A model generated the notes under the pieces. That model saw only the letters and a program-made list of their open reading frames with translations. It was not told where the DNA came from and made no database searches. Source: Klebsiella sp. RHBSTW-00484 (GTDB taxonomy: Bacteria; Pseudomonadota; Gammaproteobacteria; Enterobacterales; Enterobacteriaceae). From it: a stretch of DNA of 64,000 nucleotides. Location: positions 3,100,001 to 3,164,000 of the forward strand of contig NZ_CP055481.1 of the NCBI RefSeq assembly GCF_013705725.1, in the 5' to 3' direction. Made by a program: the position numbers and the translations under genes. This document shows, piece by piece, positions 44,804-55,427 of this stretch (positions within the stretch are counted from its first letter, which is position 1; each line of letters starts with the position of its first letter).

Positions 44804-45754
44804 ATGAAAACAGTACCTTTTGGACGCACGGGGATTCAGGTCCCGGTGCTGGCGATGGGCGCGGCCTCGTTAGGCAGCATCTATCACCCGGTATCGCAAC
44901 AGCAGGCCAACGAAACCGTGGCGACGGCTCTCGCCCACGGCGTGAACTATTTCGATGTCGCTCCCTATTACGGGCTAACCAAAGCGGAAACCGCGCTGGG
45001 CATCGCGCTGAAAGGCGTACCGCGCGACAGCTATACCCTGGCGACGAAGGTCGGGCGCTACGGCGACAGCCTGTGGGATTTCTCCCGCGAGGCTACCCTA
45101 CGCAGCGTAGACGAAAGCCTGACCCGGTTAGGCTGTGATTACATCGACGTGATTCAGTGTCACGACATTGAATATGGCGACATGCAGCAATTACTCGATG
45201 AAGGATTGCCGACGCTGCGCGAACTGTGCGAGAGCGGCGTCGTGCGCCACGTTGGCATTACCGGCTACGACCTGGCGCTGCTGGAGCGCGTCGCCTGCGA
45301 GCAAAAAGTGGATAGCGTGATGGCCTACTGCACCTGGACCTTACAGGACAGGCGGCTGGGGGCAGTAGCGCAACGTTTGAATCAGGCGGGTATCGGCGTC
45401 CTCAACGCCTCACCGCTTTCGATGGGGCTGTTGACCCGAGGCGGCGCGCCCGACTGGCATCCGGCGCATCAGGATGTGCAGGCTATCTGCCGTAAAGTTT
45501 CTACATTGTGCGACAGCCACGGCGTAAATATTGCCCAGGTCGCCCTGCAATTTGCCCTCACCACCGCGGCGGATAACGGCATTGCCTCCACGGTGATCGG
45601 CACCGCCAGCGCCGACAATATGCTGGATAATATCCGCTGGTGTACGCAGCCGCTGGATCCGGAGCTGCTCGCGAAAATCGATGAATTAATGGCTCCGGTG
45701 CTGAATATTGGCTGGGACCTGCTGCCGGGCAACGGTGGGAAGGCGCAAAAATGA
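44804..45754 (+). CDS. Aldo/keto reductase (aldose 1-dehydrogenase-like)
   Basis: This 316-residue AKR has VNYFDVAPYYG (Asp/Tyr), YTLATKVG (Lys) and IDVIQCHDIEY (His), the four catalytic residues, and the cofactor loop SPLSMGLLTRGGAPDW. It resembles L-fucose/L-galactose 1-dehydrogenases of plants and pseudomonads (VLAMGAASLGSIY, DYIDVIQCHDIEYG). It would oxidise an aldose at C1 to the lactone that the next gene's product opens. Overlaps that gene by 4 bases. Confidence 0.9.
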   Translation: MKTVPFGRTGIQVPVLAMGAASLGSIYHPVSQQQANETVATALAHGVNYFDVAPYYGLTKAETALGIALKGVPRDSYTLATKVGRYGDSLWDFSREATLRSVDESLTRLGCDYIDVIQCHDIEYGDMQQLLDEGLPTLRELCESGVVRHVGITGYDLALLERVACEQKVDSVMAYCTWTLQDRRLGAVAQRLNQAGIGVLNASPLSMGLLTRGGAPDWHPAHQDVQAICRKVSTLCDSHGVNIAQVALQFALTTAADNGIASTVIGTASADNMLDNIRWCTQPLDPELLAKIDELMAPVLNIGWDLLPGNGGKAQK

Positions 45755-46620
45755 AGATCCTCGACAGCCATCTGCATCTCTGGGATCCGGGCGTGCTGCG
45801 CTACGACTGGCTGCGCGATCTCCCGGCGCTTAACCGGCCTTTTTTGCCTGCGCAGCTGGCCAAAGCCGCTCAATCGCCGGATGCCGCGATTGTGGTTCAG
45901 GCCGACTGCGCTGCGCAGCAGGCGCTTTTGGAGGTGGAGTGGATAAACAAGCAGGCGGAAACCAGCCCCATTGAGCTTGTCGGTATTGTCGCCTGGGCTC
46001 CGCTGGAAACGGGCAATGCCGTGGTGCCTTACCTGCGTCATTTACATGAACTACCGCGCGTGCTGGGTATTCGGCGCTCCTTGCAAAACGAGCCCCTGGA
46101 GCTGTTTTACAACACCGATTATCGCGACGGTTTACTGGCTGCCGCTCGTGAGGGTTTTGTGCTGGATATGTGCGTCAGGGCCTCTCAGCTGATTGCGCTT
46201 CACGATTTACTGACGTGGCTGTATCAACACGCACCTGATGCTCGCGTGGTGCTGGATCATATGGGGAAACCTGCTATCGCCGATAACCAGTGGCAGACCT
46301 GGCAGGAGACATTTATCGCGCTGGCCGCCTTTCCTCTGCTGGCGTGCAAAATATCCGGCTTACCGACGGAATCCGACTGGCAACGCTGGCAGCCGGAGCA
46401 GCTTCAGCCGTGGATCCAGCAGGCGATAACGGCATTTGGCCCGCAGCGCTGTTTATTCGGCGGCGACTGGCCGGTGGTCGAACTGGCTGGTGGCTACCCG
46501 CGCTGGAGAGCATGCGTGATGGCGGCGATTGCCCATTTATCGCCGGAGGATATTAACGCCGTCATGGGCGAAAACGCGCACCGTATATATCTGACGAAAT
46601 CAGAAGGGGGAAATAAATAA
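45751..46620 (+). CDS. Amidohydrolase-family lactonase (fuconolactonase-like)
   Basis: This 289-residue COG3618 hydrolase has DSHLHLWDPGVLRYDW (HxH metal site), ARVVLDHMGKPAI and FGGDWPVVE (Asp ligand). It opens the aldonolactone produced by the preceding reductase. It is related to the protein at 27784-28653, which carries SNFP at the last motif. The intact Asp here and tight coupling to the AKR support an active lactonase. Confidence 0.9.
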   Translation: MKILDSHLHLWDPGVLRYDWLRDLPALNRPFLPAQLAKAAQSPDAAIVVQADCAAQQALLEVEWINKQAETSPIELVGIVAWAPLETGNAVVPYLRHLHELPRVLGIRRSLQNEPLELFYNTDYRDGLLAAAREGFVLDMCVRASQLIALHDLLTWLYQHAPDARVVLDHMGKPAIADNQWQTWQETFIALAAFPLLACKISGLPTESDWQRWQPEQLQPWIQQAITAFGPQRCLFGGDWPVVELAGGYPRWRACVMAAIAHLSPEDINAVMGENAHRIYLTKSEGGNK

Positions 46621-46681
46621 AACCGGAGTTTATAACGTTTATTTTCAATTCACCCTACTGAATAATAATGAGGAAATAAGC

Positions 46682-47986
46682 ATGTCCGATAACATCAATT
46701 CATTGCCTGTCGGCAAGGTTGACGATAAACCTGATAGCGTATCGTCAGAAAATAACAACAGAGTCACGGGGCGTAAGAAAAATATCCTGCTGGCCTCGCT
46801 GTTTACCAATTTCTTTGTTCTGCTGGCGCTGTATTGCGGGGTTATCTCGGTTCTTCTCCCCAACCATGTGGCGCAAATCGATCCTGCCAATAAGGCTAAT
46901 AACCTGGCGATCGTGATGACCTCAGCGCTGCTGTTTACCATTTTTGCCCAGCCGATTGCCGGGGCGTTATCCGACCGCTGCCGCTCAACCTGGGGGCGTC
47001 GTTCACCGTTTATCGTTGGCGGCGCGTTAATCGGTGGGCTGGCTATCTTCGGCATTTCAATGACCACCACGATTGCCGGTATTGCGGTGTTCTGGTTGAT
47101 GGCTGCCGTCTCGCTTAATTGCATGAACGGTCCATTAGCCACCGTGATCGCCGACCGGTTCTTACCTGAAAATCGCGGTATCGCCTCCGGTTTCGTCGGC
47201 GCGGGCTCGACTGCCGGCGGTACGGTGGGGATTATCCTCGCAGGCTATCTGGCGTGGAACCTGCAACTGGGCTACCTGGTATTTGCGCTGGCGATTGCCG
47301 CCTGCTGCGTGGCTTTTGTCCTTATCAACCGCGAACCCTCTACCCGAAACATGGAAGTTGAACCCTTCCGCTGGGGCTCGTTCTTCAAAAACTTCTGGGT
47401 CAGTCCGCGTAAGTACCCGGATTTTGGCTGGGCGTTCTTTGGTCGCTTCGCCATGTATCTGGGCTACCAGGGGGTCGTAACCTATCAGCTGTATATTTTG
47501 CAGGATTTCATTGGCTTAAGCGTTGAGGAGTCTAACTACGCCATCGGCACTATCTCGGTGATCACCCTGGTGACGTTACTGTTCTCCGGCCTGGTTTCCG
47601 GCGTGCTCTCGGACAAACTGCAGCGGCGAAAAATCTTTGTCTTCCTTTCAACCCTGTTAATGGCCGCCGGTTTGTGTGTGCCTCTGTTTATGCCAACGCT
47701 TACCGGGATGTATATTTATGCCGCCATCATGGGGCTGGGTTATGGCGCTTATACCTCTATCGATATGGCGCTGATGACGCAGGTATTGCCCGGCGGCGGT
47801 AAACAAGCTGGTAAAGACATGGGCATTCTGACGATTGCGACCGTATTACCGCAATCTTTCAGCCCAATATTATCCGCCTGGCTGCTGGCGACCTTTAATA
47901 ATGATTATTCGTCGCTGTTTATTGCCGCCATTGTGTTTGTATTCGCATCATCATTTTTTGTATTACCGATTAAATCCGTTAAATAA
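46682..47986 (+). CDS. MFS sugar transporter
   Basis: This 434-residue 12-span transporter has a long soluble N-terminus (about 35 residues). The loop motif GALSDRCRSTWGRRSPFIVGG is characteristic of the glycoside/sucrose-type MFS branch, repeated after TM8 as SGVLSDKLQRRKIF. It is the only cytoplasmic-membrane sugar importer in the operon and so the probable uptake route for the operon's substrate, behind the outer-membrane porin encoded downstream. GAGGAAA precedes the ATG. Confidence 0.88.
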   Translation: MSDNINSLPVGKVDDKPDSVSSENNNRVTGRKKNILLASLFTNFFVLLALYCGVISVLLPNHVAQIDPANKANNLAIVMTSALLFTIFAQPIAGALSDRCRSTWGRRSPFIVGGALIGGLAIFGISMTTTIAGIAVFWLMAAVSLNCMNGPLATVIADRFLPENRGIASGFVGAGSTAGGTVGIILAGYLAWNLQLGYLVFALAIAACCVAFVLINREPSTRNMEVEPFRWGSFFKNFWVSPRKYPDFGWAFFGRFAMYLGYQGVVTYQLYILQDFIGLSVEESNYAIGTISVITLVTLLFSGLVSGVLSDKLQRRKIFVFLSTLLMAAGLCVPLFMPTLTGMYIYAAIMGLGYGAYTSIDMALMTQVLPGGGKQAGKDMGILTIATVLPQSFSPILSAWLLATFNNDYSSLFIAAIVFVFASSFFVLPIKSVK

Positions 47987-48000
47987 ATAACGCGTAGTTT

Positions 48001-48046
48001 GCAGGCGAGAACACACTCAGCGATGAGTGTGAAGGCCCTCGCCTGC
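48001..48046 (+). other. Large intercistronic hairpin
   Basis: Outer stem GCAGGCGAG (48001-48009) / CTCGCCTGC (48038-48046) encloses an inner stem CACACTCA (48012-48019) / TGAGTGTG (48024-48031) with a GCGA tetraloop. There is no T-run, and it lies in the 94-bp gap between transporter and aldolase genes. It probably protects or balances the polycistronic mRNA. Confidence 0.6.
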
Positions 48047-48080
48047 GCCTGGTACAGGAATACGCGACAGGAGAATTATA

Positions 48081-49007
48081 ATGACTCAGCCTATTTTTCG
48101 CGGGGTGATCCCCCCGGTTCCGACGTTATTTACCGCGCAGGGAGAATTTGATCAACCCGCACAAGCGCGCTTAATTGAACACCTGCTGGCCTCCCCGGTC
48201 GACGGCCTGTTCTTCCTCGGTAGCGCGGGGGAATTTGCTCATATGTCCGATGCCCAGCGGCGGCAAGTCACGGAATTTTGCATTACCACGGTCGCCGGGA
48301 GAAAACCGGTGCTGATCGGTATCGCCAGCTGTGGGACTCAGCAGACGATTGCGGCTGGCGAACATGCGCGACTGGCGGGAGCCGACGGCGTCGTGGTAGT
48401 CAATCCCTGGTACAACCCTCTGAGCGAAAGCAACCTGCTGCGCCACTTCACCACCATTGCTAACGCTCTGCCGCTGCCGATTATTCTCTATAATTTCCCG
48501 GCGCTGACCGGTCAGTCAATTCCACCATCGGTTATCAAAACGCTGGCGCAGAACTGCCCGAATATCGTGGGATTGAAAGATACCGTTGATACACTCTCGC
48601 ATATCCGGGAAACCCTGCATGCGGTCAAACCGCTGCGCCCGGATTTCGCGGTATTCGCCGGTTATGACGAATATCTACTGGGCACCCTGATCCTCGGCGG
48701 CGACGGCTGTATCCCGGCCAGCGCCAACTTTGCGCCACAGCTCACCTGCGGAATACTCGCAGCCTGGCAGCGTCAGGATTTTGCCGAAGCGGTCGCCCTA
48801 CAGCAGTCTCTTTCCTGGGTCCCGCCGCTCTACAGCATTGACGTGCCGTTTTATAACGCTGTGAAATATGCCCTACAGCTGACCGGTCTGGATATTCCCG
48901 TTTATTCCCTGCCTCCCGCATCCCCATTAACGGAAGAGATGAAAGTCGATATTAAACAGATTCTGCAACGTGCCCACGTTATTAATAAGGATGACAACGA
49001 TGAGTAA
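48081..49007 (+). CDS. Dihydrodipicolinate synthase/KDG-aldolase family protein
   Basis: This is a 308-residue TIM-barrel aldolase with Tyr137 (IILYNFPALTG) and Schiff-base Lys166 (GLKDTVDTL). It is a close paralogue of 26833-27735, sharing GRKPVLIGI, VNPWYNPL and the FAVFxGYDEYL stretch. It should cleave the 2-keto-3-deoxy acid formed by the enolase-superfamily dehydratase to pyruvate and an aldehyde, the last step of a non-phosphorylating aldose pathway. Confidence 0.9.
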   Translation: MTQPIFRGVIPPVPTLFTAQGEFDQPAQARLIEHLLASPVDGLFFLGSAGEFAHMSDAQRRQVTEFCITTVAGRKPVLIGIASCGTQQTIAAGEHARLAGADGVVVVNPWYNPLSESNLLRHFTTIANALPLPIILYNFPALTGQSIPPSVIKTLAQNCPNIVGLKDTVDTLSHIRETLHAVKPLRPDFAVFAGYDEYLLGTLILGGDGCIPASANFAPQLTCGILAAWQRQDFAEAVALQQSLSWVPPLYSIDVPFYNAVKYALQLTGLDIPVYSLPPASPLTEEMKVDIKQILQRAHVINKDDNDE

Positions 49008-49332
49008 AATTCGCCGCTTCGGCTGTGTGGTTAAAGTCCGCCCGGAAAAACTGGATTATTATAAAGAGCTGCATGCTAATCCCTGGCCGGAAGTCAACGC
49101 CATTATTAAAGAGTGCAACCTACGCAACTTCTCAATTTATTATAAAAACGGATTGTTATTTAGCTATCTGGAGTATGTTGGCGATAACTATGAAGCCGAT
49201 CAAGAAAAAATGGCCGCACATTTAAAAACCCAGCAGTGGTGGCGAGAAACTGGCCCATGCCAGATGCCTCTGGACGGTGAGCCGGAAGGTACGCTGTGGG
49301 TCGAGATGGAAGAAGTTTACCACTTAGATTAG
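49000..49332 (+). CDS. L-rhamnose mutarotase (RhaM) family protein
   Basis: This 110-residue RhaM-fold mutarotase has RRFGCVVKVRPEKLDYYKELH, NFSIYYKNGLLFSYLEY and MEEVYHLD, paralogous to 26481-26813. ATG 49000 (MSKIRRF) overlaps the aldolase end by 8 bases. Mutarotation supplies the anomer used by the AKR dehydrogenase, which points to a 6-deoxy- or related aldose. Confidence 0.88.
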   Translation: MSKIRRFGCVVKVRPEKLDYYKELHANPWPEVNAIIKECNLRNFSIYYKNGLLFSYLEYVGDNYEADQEKMAAHLKTQQWWRETGPCQMPLDGEPEGTLWVEMEEVYHLD

Positions 49333-49355
49333 TAGAAAGATAAATAACAACCTCT

Positions 49356-50943
<1,588 letters not shown>

Positions 50944-50949
50944 TCGCAG

Positions 50950-50977
50950 CGAACGGCTTCCCTGGCGAAGCCGTTCG
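50950..50977. terminator. Bidirectional hairpin between porin and AraC genes
   Basis: An 11-bp perfect stem CGAACGGCTTC (50950-50960) / GAAGCCGTTCG (50967-50977) with a 6-base loop fills the 37-bp gap between convergent stops. T-runs are weak on both sides. Confidence 0.65.
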
Positions 50978-50980
50978 TAT

Positions 50981-51853
50981 TCACGCGCCATCCGAAAGCT
51001 GTTTTTCCTGACGGCGAAATTCACTTGGCGAAACGCCTACCGCGCGATGAAAGTCGCGCGAGAAATGCAGCGGATCGTTATAACCCACCTGCCCGGCAAT
51101 TTTGCTAATTGTGTCATCAGTTTCGACCAATAACCGCCGGGCCTGAGACAGACGATAATTTTTCAGCCATTTTAACGGGCTTTGATTAAAGGTCTCCTGA
51201 AACAGGCGAAATAGCTGCGATTTACTCACCTGGCAGTACTGCATAAATTTTTCAATATCCCACTCGTCATTATAGTGGCTGTGGATCTGATATATAAGCC
51301 GCCCCAGGCCGCGATGGGTAATAACCGGGGATTTCTCCGTTTCCTGGCTGCGGTTCTCCAGCAAGGTAAAAATAAGTTTTGCGCACAGCGCATCGCAGTG
51401 CGCGTCTGAAACCAGAGTATGGCTTTTCATTAAACTGAACAGTTGATAATAAATTTCAGTCACTTTCTCCGGTTGCTGGAAGGCAAATACGGGTTCCTGA
51501 AGAACATTAAGAATCTGCATGATATTATTTAATTTTGAGCTATCAATTCTCAGCCATAATATTTCCCACGGTTCAGCGCTATCAGGATAATGTTCATGCG
51601 GCCAACGTACCGGTAGCCAGGCCAGATTTCCTTCCTGCACATGATGCAGATTATTTTCCAGTCGAATAACCCCACGCCCTTTAAGGCAAAATATAAGTTC
51701 ATGCCCGACAACCGACTGACGTTGAATATGGAAATTGCCGTTTGTCCGGATATGGCCCGCCCTGAGAACCCGATAATTCACCAGCGTCGAAAAATCATCG
51801 GACTCGCGATACCAGTTTTCGATGACCTGCGTTCGCTGCACGAGTGATGTCAT
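50981..51853 (-). CDS. AraC-family transcriptional regulator
   Basis: This 290-residue regulator has an N-terminal cupin-like sugar-sensing domain (VVGHELIFCLKGRGVIRLENNLHHVQEGNLAWLPVRWPHEHYP). The C-terminal double helix-turn-helix (WDIEKFMQYCQVSKSQLFRLFQETFNQSPLKWLKNYRLSQARRLLVETDDTISKIAGQVGYNDPLHFSRDFHRAVGVSPSEFRRQ) is complete. It lies convergent to the 40.4-50.9 kb sugar operon and is its likely activator. Confidence 0.92.
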   Translation of the reverse strand: MTSLVQRTQVIENWYRESDDFSTLVNYRVLRAGHIRTNGNFHIQRQSVVGHELIFCLKGRGVIRLENNLHHVQEGNLAWLPVRWPHEHYPDSAEPWEILWLRIDSSKLNNIMQILNVLQEPVFAFQQPEKVTEIYYQLFSLMKSHTLVSDAHCDALCAKLIFTLLENRSQETEKSPVITHRGLGRLIYQIHSHYNDEWDIEKFMQYCQVSKSQLFRLFQETFNQSPLKWLKNYRLSQARRLLVETDDTISKIAGQVGYNDPLHFSRDFHRAVGVSPSEFRRQEKQLSDGA

Positions 51854-52030
51854 ATGCCACTCCCCAAATAATCAATATTCATCAAGTCTATGGATATCTA
51901 TCGTGACACGGTATGTGGTCATTCAGGCAGGTTGTATTATGGATTTTTGAGCTATCTCACAACAAAGCGTTCAGGAAATTCAACGCTGCTGTTTTGAGTA
52001 AAAAAAGCAGTATTGTTGAGTTCAGGCATA

Positions 52031-52122
52031 GAGCCCCGGCTCGCGCTGCGCTTAGCCGGGCTACTGGTTCGAAGTCGTATACGGTTTGCGTAGGTCGGGT
52101 AAGGCGCAGGCCGCCACCCGAC
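52031..52122. repeat. REP-type palindromic units
   Basis: Two REP-like units: GAGCCCCGGCTCGCGCTGCG onward to GGGCTAC (52031-52064), and GTAGGTCGGGTAAGGCGCAG to ACCCGAC (52090-52122). They occupy the 316-bp gap (51854-52169) between the AraC gene and the transposase-derived gene. I see nothing else there. Confidence 0.7.
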
Positions 52123-52169
52123 AAAAATGCGCACACAATACCTAACAAATTTGCCATCAGCCTCAGCAC

Positions 52170-52991
52170 TTACCTCTGCCCCAGCGACTCAAGAAACGCC
52201 TGCGGCGTCATATCGCCCAGCTTTTTTTGTGTCCGCCCCTGGTTCCACAGCGCGCAGAGACGCTGGAGAGTCGCATCGGGTTCATCCAGTGCCGGGATAA
52301 CGTCGGCTAATCTTTCACTCAGCTGCACCGCCCCAACCTCTTGTGCCGCTACCGCTCTACACAACAGCCCCGCGCTGGAAGGATGAAAGCCTTTTTGTAC
52401 GTAAGTCTCAAGACATTGTATCTTAGCCGGACAGGCTTCCAGCACCTGCTCCAGCCAGCTATCAACCAGCGCGGGCGAAATCCCGCAATAGATGCGGCCA
52501 AAGCACCAGCCGCTAATCGGCTCCTGCGCCCACAGCAGATGATGCTCGCCGCCGTCGTCCATTGAGAGCGCCACCAGGCGGTAATGGAGCATCAGCGTAT
52601 CCGCACGTAACCCAGCCTTTAATGCCTTCTTTCCCTGCGGCGCGGCATTCTTTCGCCCTTTATGCGCCGGATGCAGATAACGGTTCAGCGTTGCTCGGGA
52701 AATGGCGATCCCCAGTCCTTCATTAACCATAAACAGCAACTCGTCCAGCGGCGCACGAAGGACGTCACGCAGCGTGTTAATCAATGCCTCTTGTTCTTGT
52801 CTCAGAACTTTGTGTATTAAATGCGGCGTAGTGTGATTATCAGAAATCTGGCTGCGGTTACGCCAGCGGCGAACGGTGGTGATGGATATCCCCAGTTCCT
52901 GCGCCAGTTCCCGGTCACTTTTATCCGATTCCTGGAGATATTTGCGCGTTCTTGGCGTGGTAGTGGCGTTGGCGTGCAGCTTGATTTCCAT
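52170..52991 (-). CDS. Domesticated IS481-type transposase, probable regulator
   Basis: This 273-residue protein has an N-terminal helix-turn-helix, SDRELAQELGISITTVRRWRNR (residues 25-46). Its body matches IS481 transposases in order: ISRATLNRYLHPAHKGRK, then LEQVLEACPAKIQCLETYVQKGF where transposases read LAACPFKIQKILTDNGKEF. The catalytic LHIDIKKL segment appears as TLMLHYRLVAL and DNG as TYV, so at least two of three DDE acids are lost. No IS ends flank it. It lies divergent from a PTS operon, so I infer a DNA-binding regulator derived from a transposase. Confidence 0.8.
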   Translation of the reverse strand: MEIKLHANATTTPRTRKYLQESDKSDRELAQELGISITTVRRWRNRSQISDNHTTPHLIHKVLRQEQEALINTLRDVLRAPLDELLFMVNEGLGIAISRATLNRYLHPAHKGRKNAAPQGKKALKAGLRADTLMLHYRLVALSMDDGGEHHLLWAQEPISGWCFGRIYCGISPALVDSWLEQVLEACPAKIQCLETYVQKGFHPSSAGLLCRAVAAQEVGAVQLSERLADVIPALDEPDATLQRLCALWNQGRTQKKLGDMTPQAFLESLGQR

Positions 52992-53053
52992 TCATTCCCC
53001 TACAAGAAAACATAACCAATCATATGAGATATATATTATTGCAGAGAATACAA

Positions 53054-53069
53054 TGTGAACCGCTTCACC
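53054..53069. promoter_or_regulatory. CRP site candidate before the PTS IIC operon
   Basis: TGTGA-ACCGCT-TCACC matches the CRP consensus TGTGA-N6-TCACA at all but the last base. It sits in the divergent gap 52992-53146, about 80 bases before the PTS gene; a (CA)n run follows at 53109-53121. Catabolite control of the operon is implied. Confidence 0.72.
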
Positions 53070-53146
53070 TTTCAGGCCACCGCTTTCTCTCATAATCCGT
53101 CATAGATAACACACACACACCCTGTCGATCTTGTACGGAGTTCACA

Positions 53147-54466
53147 ATGAACAATGTTCTGGGATTTCTTGAAGCTAAATTGATGCCTCTGGCGGCGAAA
53201 ACCGCCCAGCAGCGTCACCTTGGTGCTATCCGCGGCGCCTACGTTTCATTCATGCCTTTTATTATTGTCGGTTCAATTTTGCTGGTGATTTCGTCATTCC
53301 CCAATCAGGCGTATCAGCAATTTATGGCCAGCACCTTCGGTGCCAGCTGGAGCGCGATTATCGAGATCCCGTTTAACGCGGTCTTCTCAACCATGTCACT
53401 GTTTATCAGCTTCCTGGTAGCCTACCGCCTGGCAGAACACTACGGCGATGACCGTATCTCCTGCGGCATCCTCTCGCTGGTAGGTTTTCTTATTCTGACG
53501 CCGTTTATCAAGGTGGCAGAAAACGGCGGCATCACGGTGATCCCGGTGGAATGGATTGGTACCAAAGGATTATTCGTCGCCATGATCGGTTCGCTTCTGT
53601 GGACCGAGCTCTTCTGCTGGTTAAAGCGTAAGAAACTGGTGATTAAGATGCCGGAAGGCGTTCCGCCTGCGGTACAGGAATCTTTCGCCGCGCTGATCCC
53701 GGCGCTGCTGGTGATGATTCTGATCCTGGCGATTCGTATCGGGTTTGAGCATACCCACTACGTAACCATCCATCAGTTTATTTATGAGGTCGTCGCCTCG
53801 CCGGTGCGTCACTACGGCACCTCCTATTTTGGTGCGCTGATGACCGTCTTCAGCATCACCATTCTGTGGTCGGTCGGCATCAACTCCGGTTCAATGATTA
53901 ACGGCATCATTCGTCCGCTGTGGATGGAAAACCAGACCGATAACATCGCCGCCATTCAGGCTGGTGTGACGCCTCCGCACATCATTACCGAACAGTTCTT
54001 CGATATGATCTGGATGGGCGGCGCGGGCGCGACGCTATCGCTGGTGATTGCGATGCTGATTTTCGCCCGCAGCAAAAATATGCGCGAAGTCGCCCGCCTC
54101 GGCGCAGGTGCCTCAATCTTTAATATCAACGAACCGATTCTCTTCGGTCTGCCGGTGATCATGAATCCGATCATGCTGATCCCGTTTAACCTGGTGCCTT
54201 TGGTGCTGGTGACGGTGCAGTACGCGGCGATGAAAATCGGTGCGGTGGCAGTGACTACCGGGGTCTTTATTCCGTGGACCCTGCCGCCGGTCATCAGCGG
54301 TTTTATCGTCACCGGGCATCTCAGCGGTAGCATCATGCAACTGCTTAATCTGTTGATTGGCGCGATGCTGTACCTGCCTTTCATGCGCATCGTCGATAAG
54401 CAGTATCGCGCGGCGGAAATCACCGCCCGCGCCGAAACGGACAACACGCTTGCTAAACAGGAGTAA
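53147..54466 (+). CDS. PTS system lactose/cellobiose-family IIC component
   Basis: This 439-residue inner-membrane channel of the Lac/Chb PTS family has an N-terminal GFLEAKLMPLAAKTAQQRHLGAIRGAYVSFMPFIIVGSILLVI, mid-protein ITILWSVGINSGSMINGIIRP (conserved His in the family replaced by the surrounding Ser/Asn set) and FNINEPILFGLPVIMNPIMLIPF, the substrate-binding NEP motif. No IIA or IIB lies nearby, so soluble partners must come from elsewhere. It heads an operon with a glycosylasparaginase and an aminopeptidase. GTACGGAG lies upstream of the start. Confidence 0.9.
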   Translation: MNNVLGFLEAKLMPLAAKTAQQRHLGAIRGAYVSFMPFIIVGSILLVISSFPNQAYQQFMASTFGASWSAIIEIPFNAVFSTMSLFISFLVAYRLAEHYGDDRISCGILSLVGFLILTPFIKVAENGGITVIPVEWIGTKGLFVAMIGSLLWTELFCWLKRKKLVIKMPEGVPPAVQESFAALIPALLVMILILAIRIGFEHTHYVTIHQFIYEVVASPVRHYGTSYFGALMTVFSITILWSVGINSGSMINGIIRPLWMENQTDNIAAIQAGVTPPHIITEQFFDMIWMGGAGATLSLVIAMLIFARSKNMREVARLGAGASIFNINEPILFGLPVIMNPIMLIPFNLVPLVLVTVQYAAMKIGAVAVTTGVFIPWTLPPVISGFIVTGHLSGSIMQLLNLLIGAMLYLPFMRIVDKQYRAAEITARAETDNTLAKQE

Positions 54467-54470
54467 ACCA

Positions 54471-55424
54471 ATGTGGGGAATTATTGCCACCTGGCGAATG
54501 GCGCTGGAAGGGGTAACGGAATCCGCTGCGGCGCTGGCCGCCGGGGCTGACACCTCTACCGCCGTAGTGAATGCGGTAGCCGCAGTCGAAGATTTTCCGC
54601 TGTACAAATCAGTAGGCTATGGCGGCTTACCAACGGAAAACGGCGAGGTCGAGCTGGACGCCGCCTATATGAACGGCGACACCCTGGCGTTCGGCGCGGT
54701 TGGCAATCTGGTGGACATCGCCAATCCGGTCAAGGTGGCTCACGCCCTGAGCCGCCAGCGATACAACAGCCTGCTGGTCGGTCAGGGCGCCCGTGAGTGG
54801 GCGCTGAGTCAGGGATTCGCCGCTAAAGAGATGCTGACCGAGCGGGCGCTGCAGCACTATCGCAAACGCTGCCGCGAAACGCTGGATAAAGGCCTCAGTC
54901 CCTACGATGGCCACGACACCGTAGGCATTATCGGCCTCGATAAACAAGGTTCCATGAGCGTCGCAACGTCAACCAGCGGCCTGTTTATGAAAAAACGCGG
55001 GCGGCTGGGCGACTCGCCGATTATTGGTTCCGGCTTCTATTGCGATAGCGAAACCGGGGCCGCTACGGCGACCGGCGTCGGTGAAGATCTGATGAAGGGC
55101 TGTACCAGCTACGAGATCGTGCGGCGAATGGCTCAGGGGATGACCCCGCAGCAGGCAGCAGATTCAGTGGTGTGCGAACTGGAAGACAAGCTGATGTCGC
55201 GCTTTGGTCGCGCGGGGGATCTTTCGGTGGTCTGCATGAACCGCCGCGGCGAATTCGGCGCGGCGACCAATATCAAAACCTTCTCTTTTGTGATCGCCAG
55301 CGCGACGCAGCCGCTCACCGTGTTTTGCGCCGAGCGCGTGCAGGAGAAAACCCATTATCGTCCGGTGGACGACGAATGGATGCAGGCCTACGCCGCACGC
55401 ATTCGCGCCCCCATCGAGGAGTAA
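54471..55424 (+). CDS. Glycosylasparaginase (N4-(beta-GlcNAc)-Asn-ase) family
   Basis: This 317-residue Ntn hydrolase is made as a precursor that cleaves itself before the catalytic Thr. GHDTVGIIGL places that residue at Thr150; the HDT tripeptide is diagnostic of glycosylasparaginase, as against the GTVGAV of isoaspartyl peptidases. Further matches to the animal enzyme are GRLGDSPIIGSGFYCDSETGAATATGVGEDLM and SYEIVRRMAQGMTPQQA. It has no signal peptide, so it works in the cytoplasm and would split glycosyl-Asn taken up by the PTS. ATG 54471 follows AGGAG by seven bases. Confidence 0.87.
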   Translation: MWGIIATWRMALEGVTESAAALAAGADTSTAVVNAVAAVEDFPLYKSVGYGGLPTENGEVELDAAYMNGDTLAFGAVGNLVDIANPVKVAHALSRQRYNSLLVGQGAREWALSQGFAAKEMLTERALQHYRKRCRETLDKGLSPYDGHDTVGIIGLDKQGSMSVATSTSGLFMKKRGRLGDSPIIGSGFYCDSETGAATATGVGEDLMKGCTSYEIVRRMAQGMTPQQAADSVVCELEDKLMSRFGRAGDLSVVCMNRRGEFGAATNIKTFSFVIASATQPLTVFCAERVQEKTHYRPVDDEWMQAYAARIRAPIEE

Positions 55425-55427
55425 GTT

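Noticed and set aside
53109..53121. (CA)n run as a phase-variation repeat
   Set aside because: Only about six units in a non-coding position away from promoter spacing; too short to call variable.
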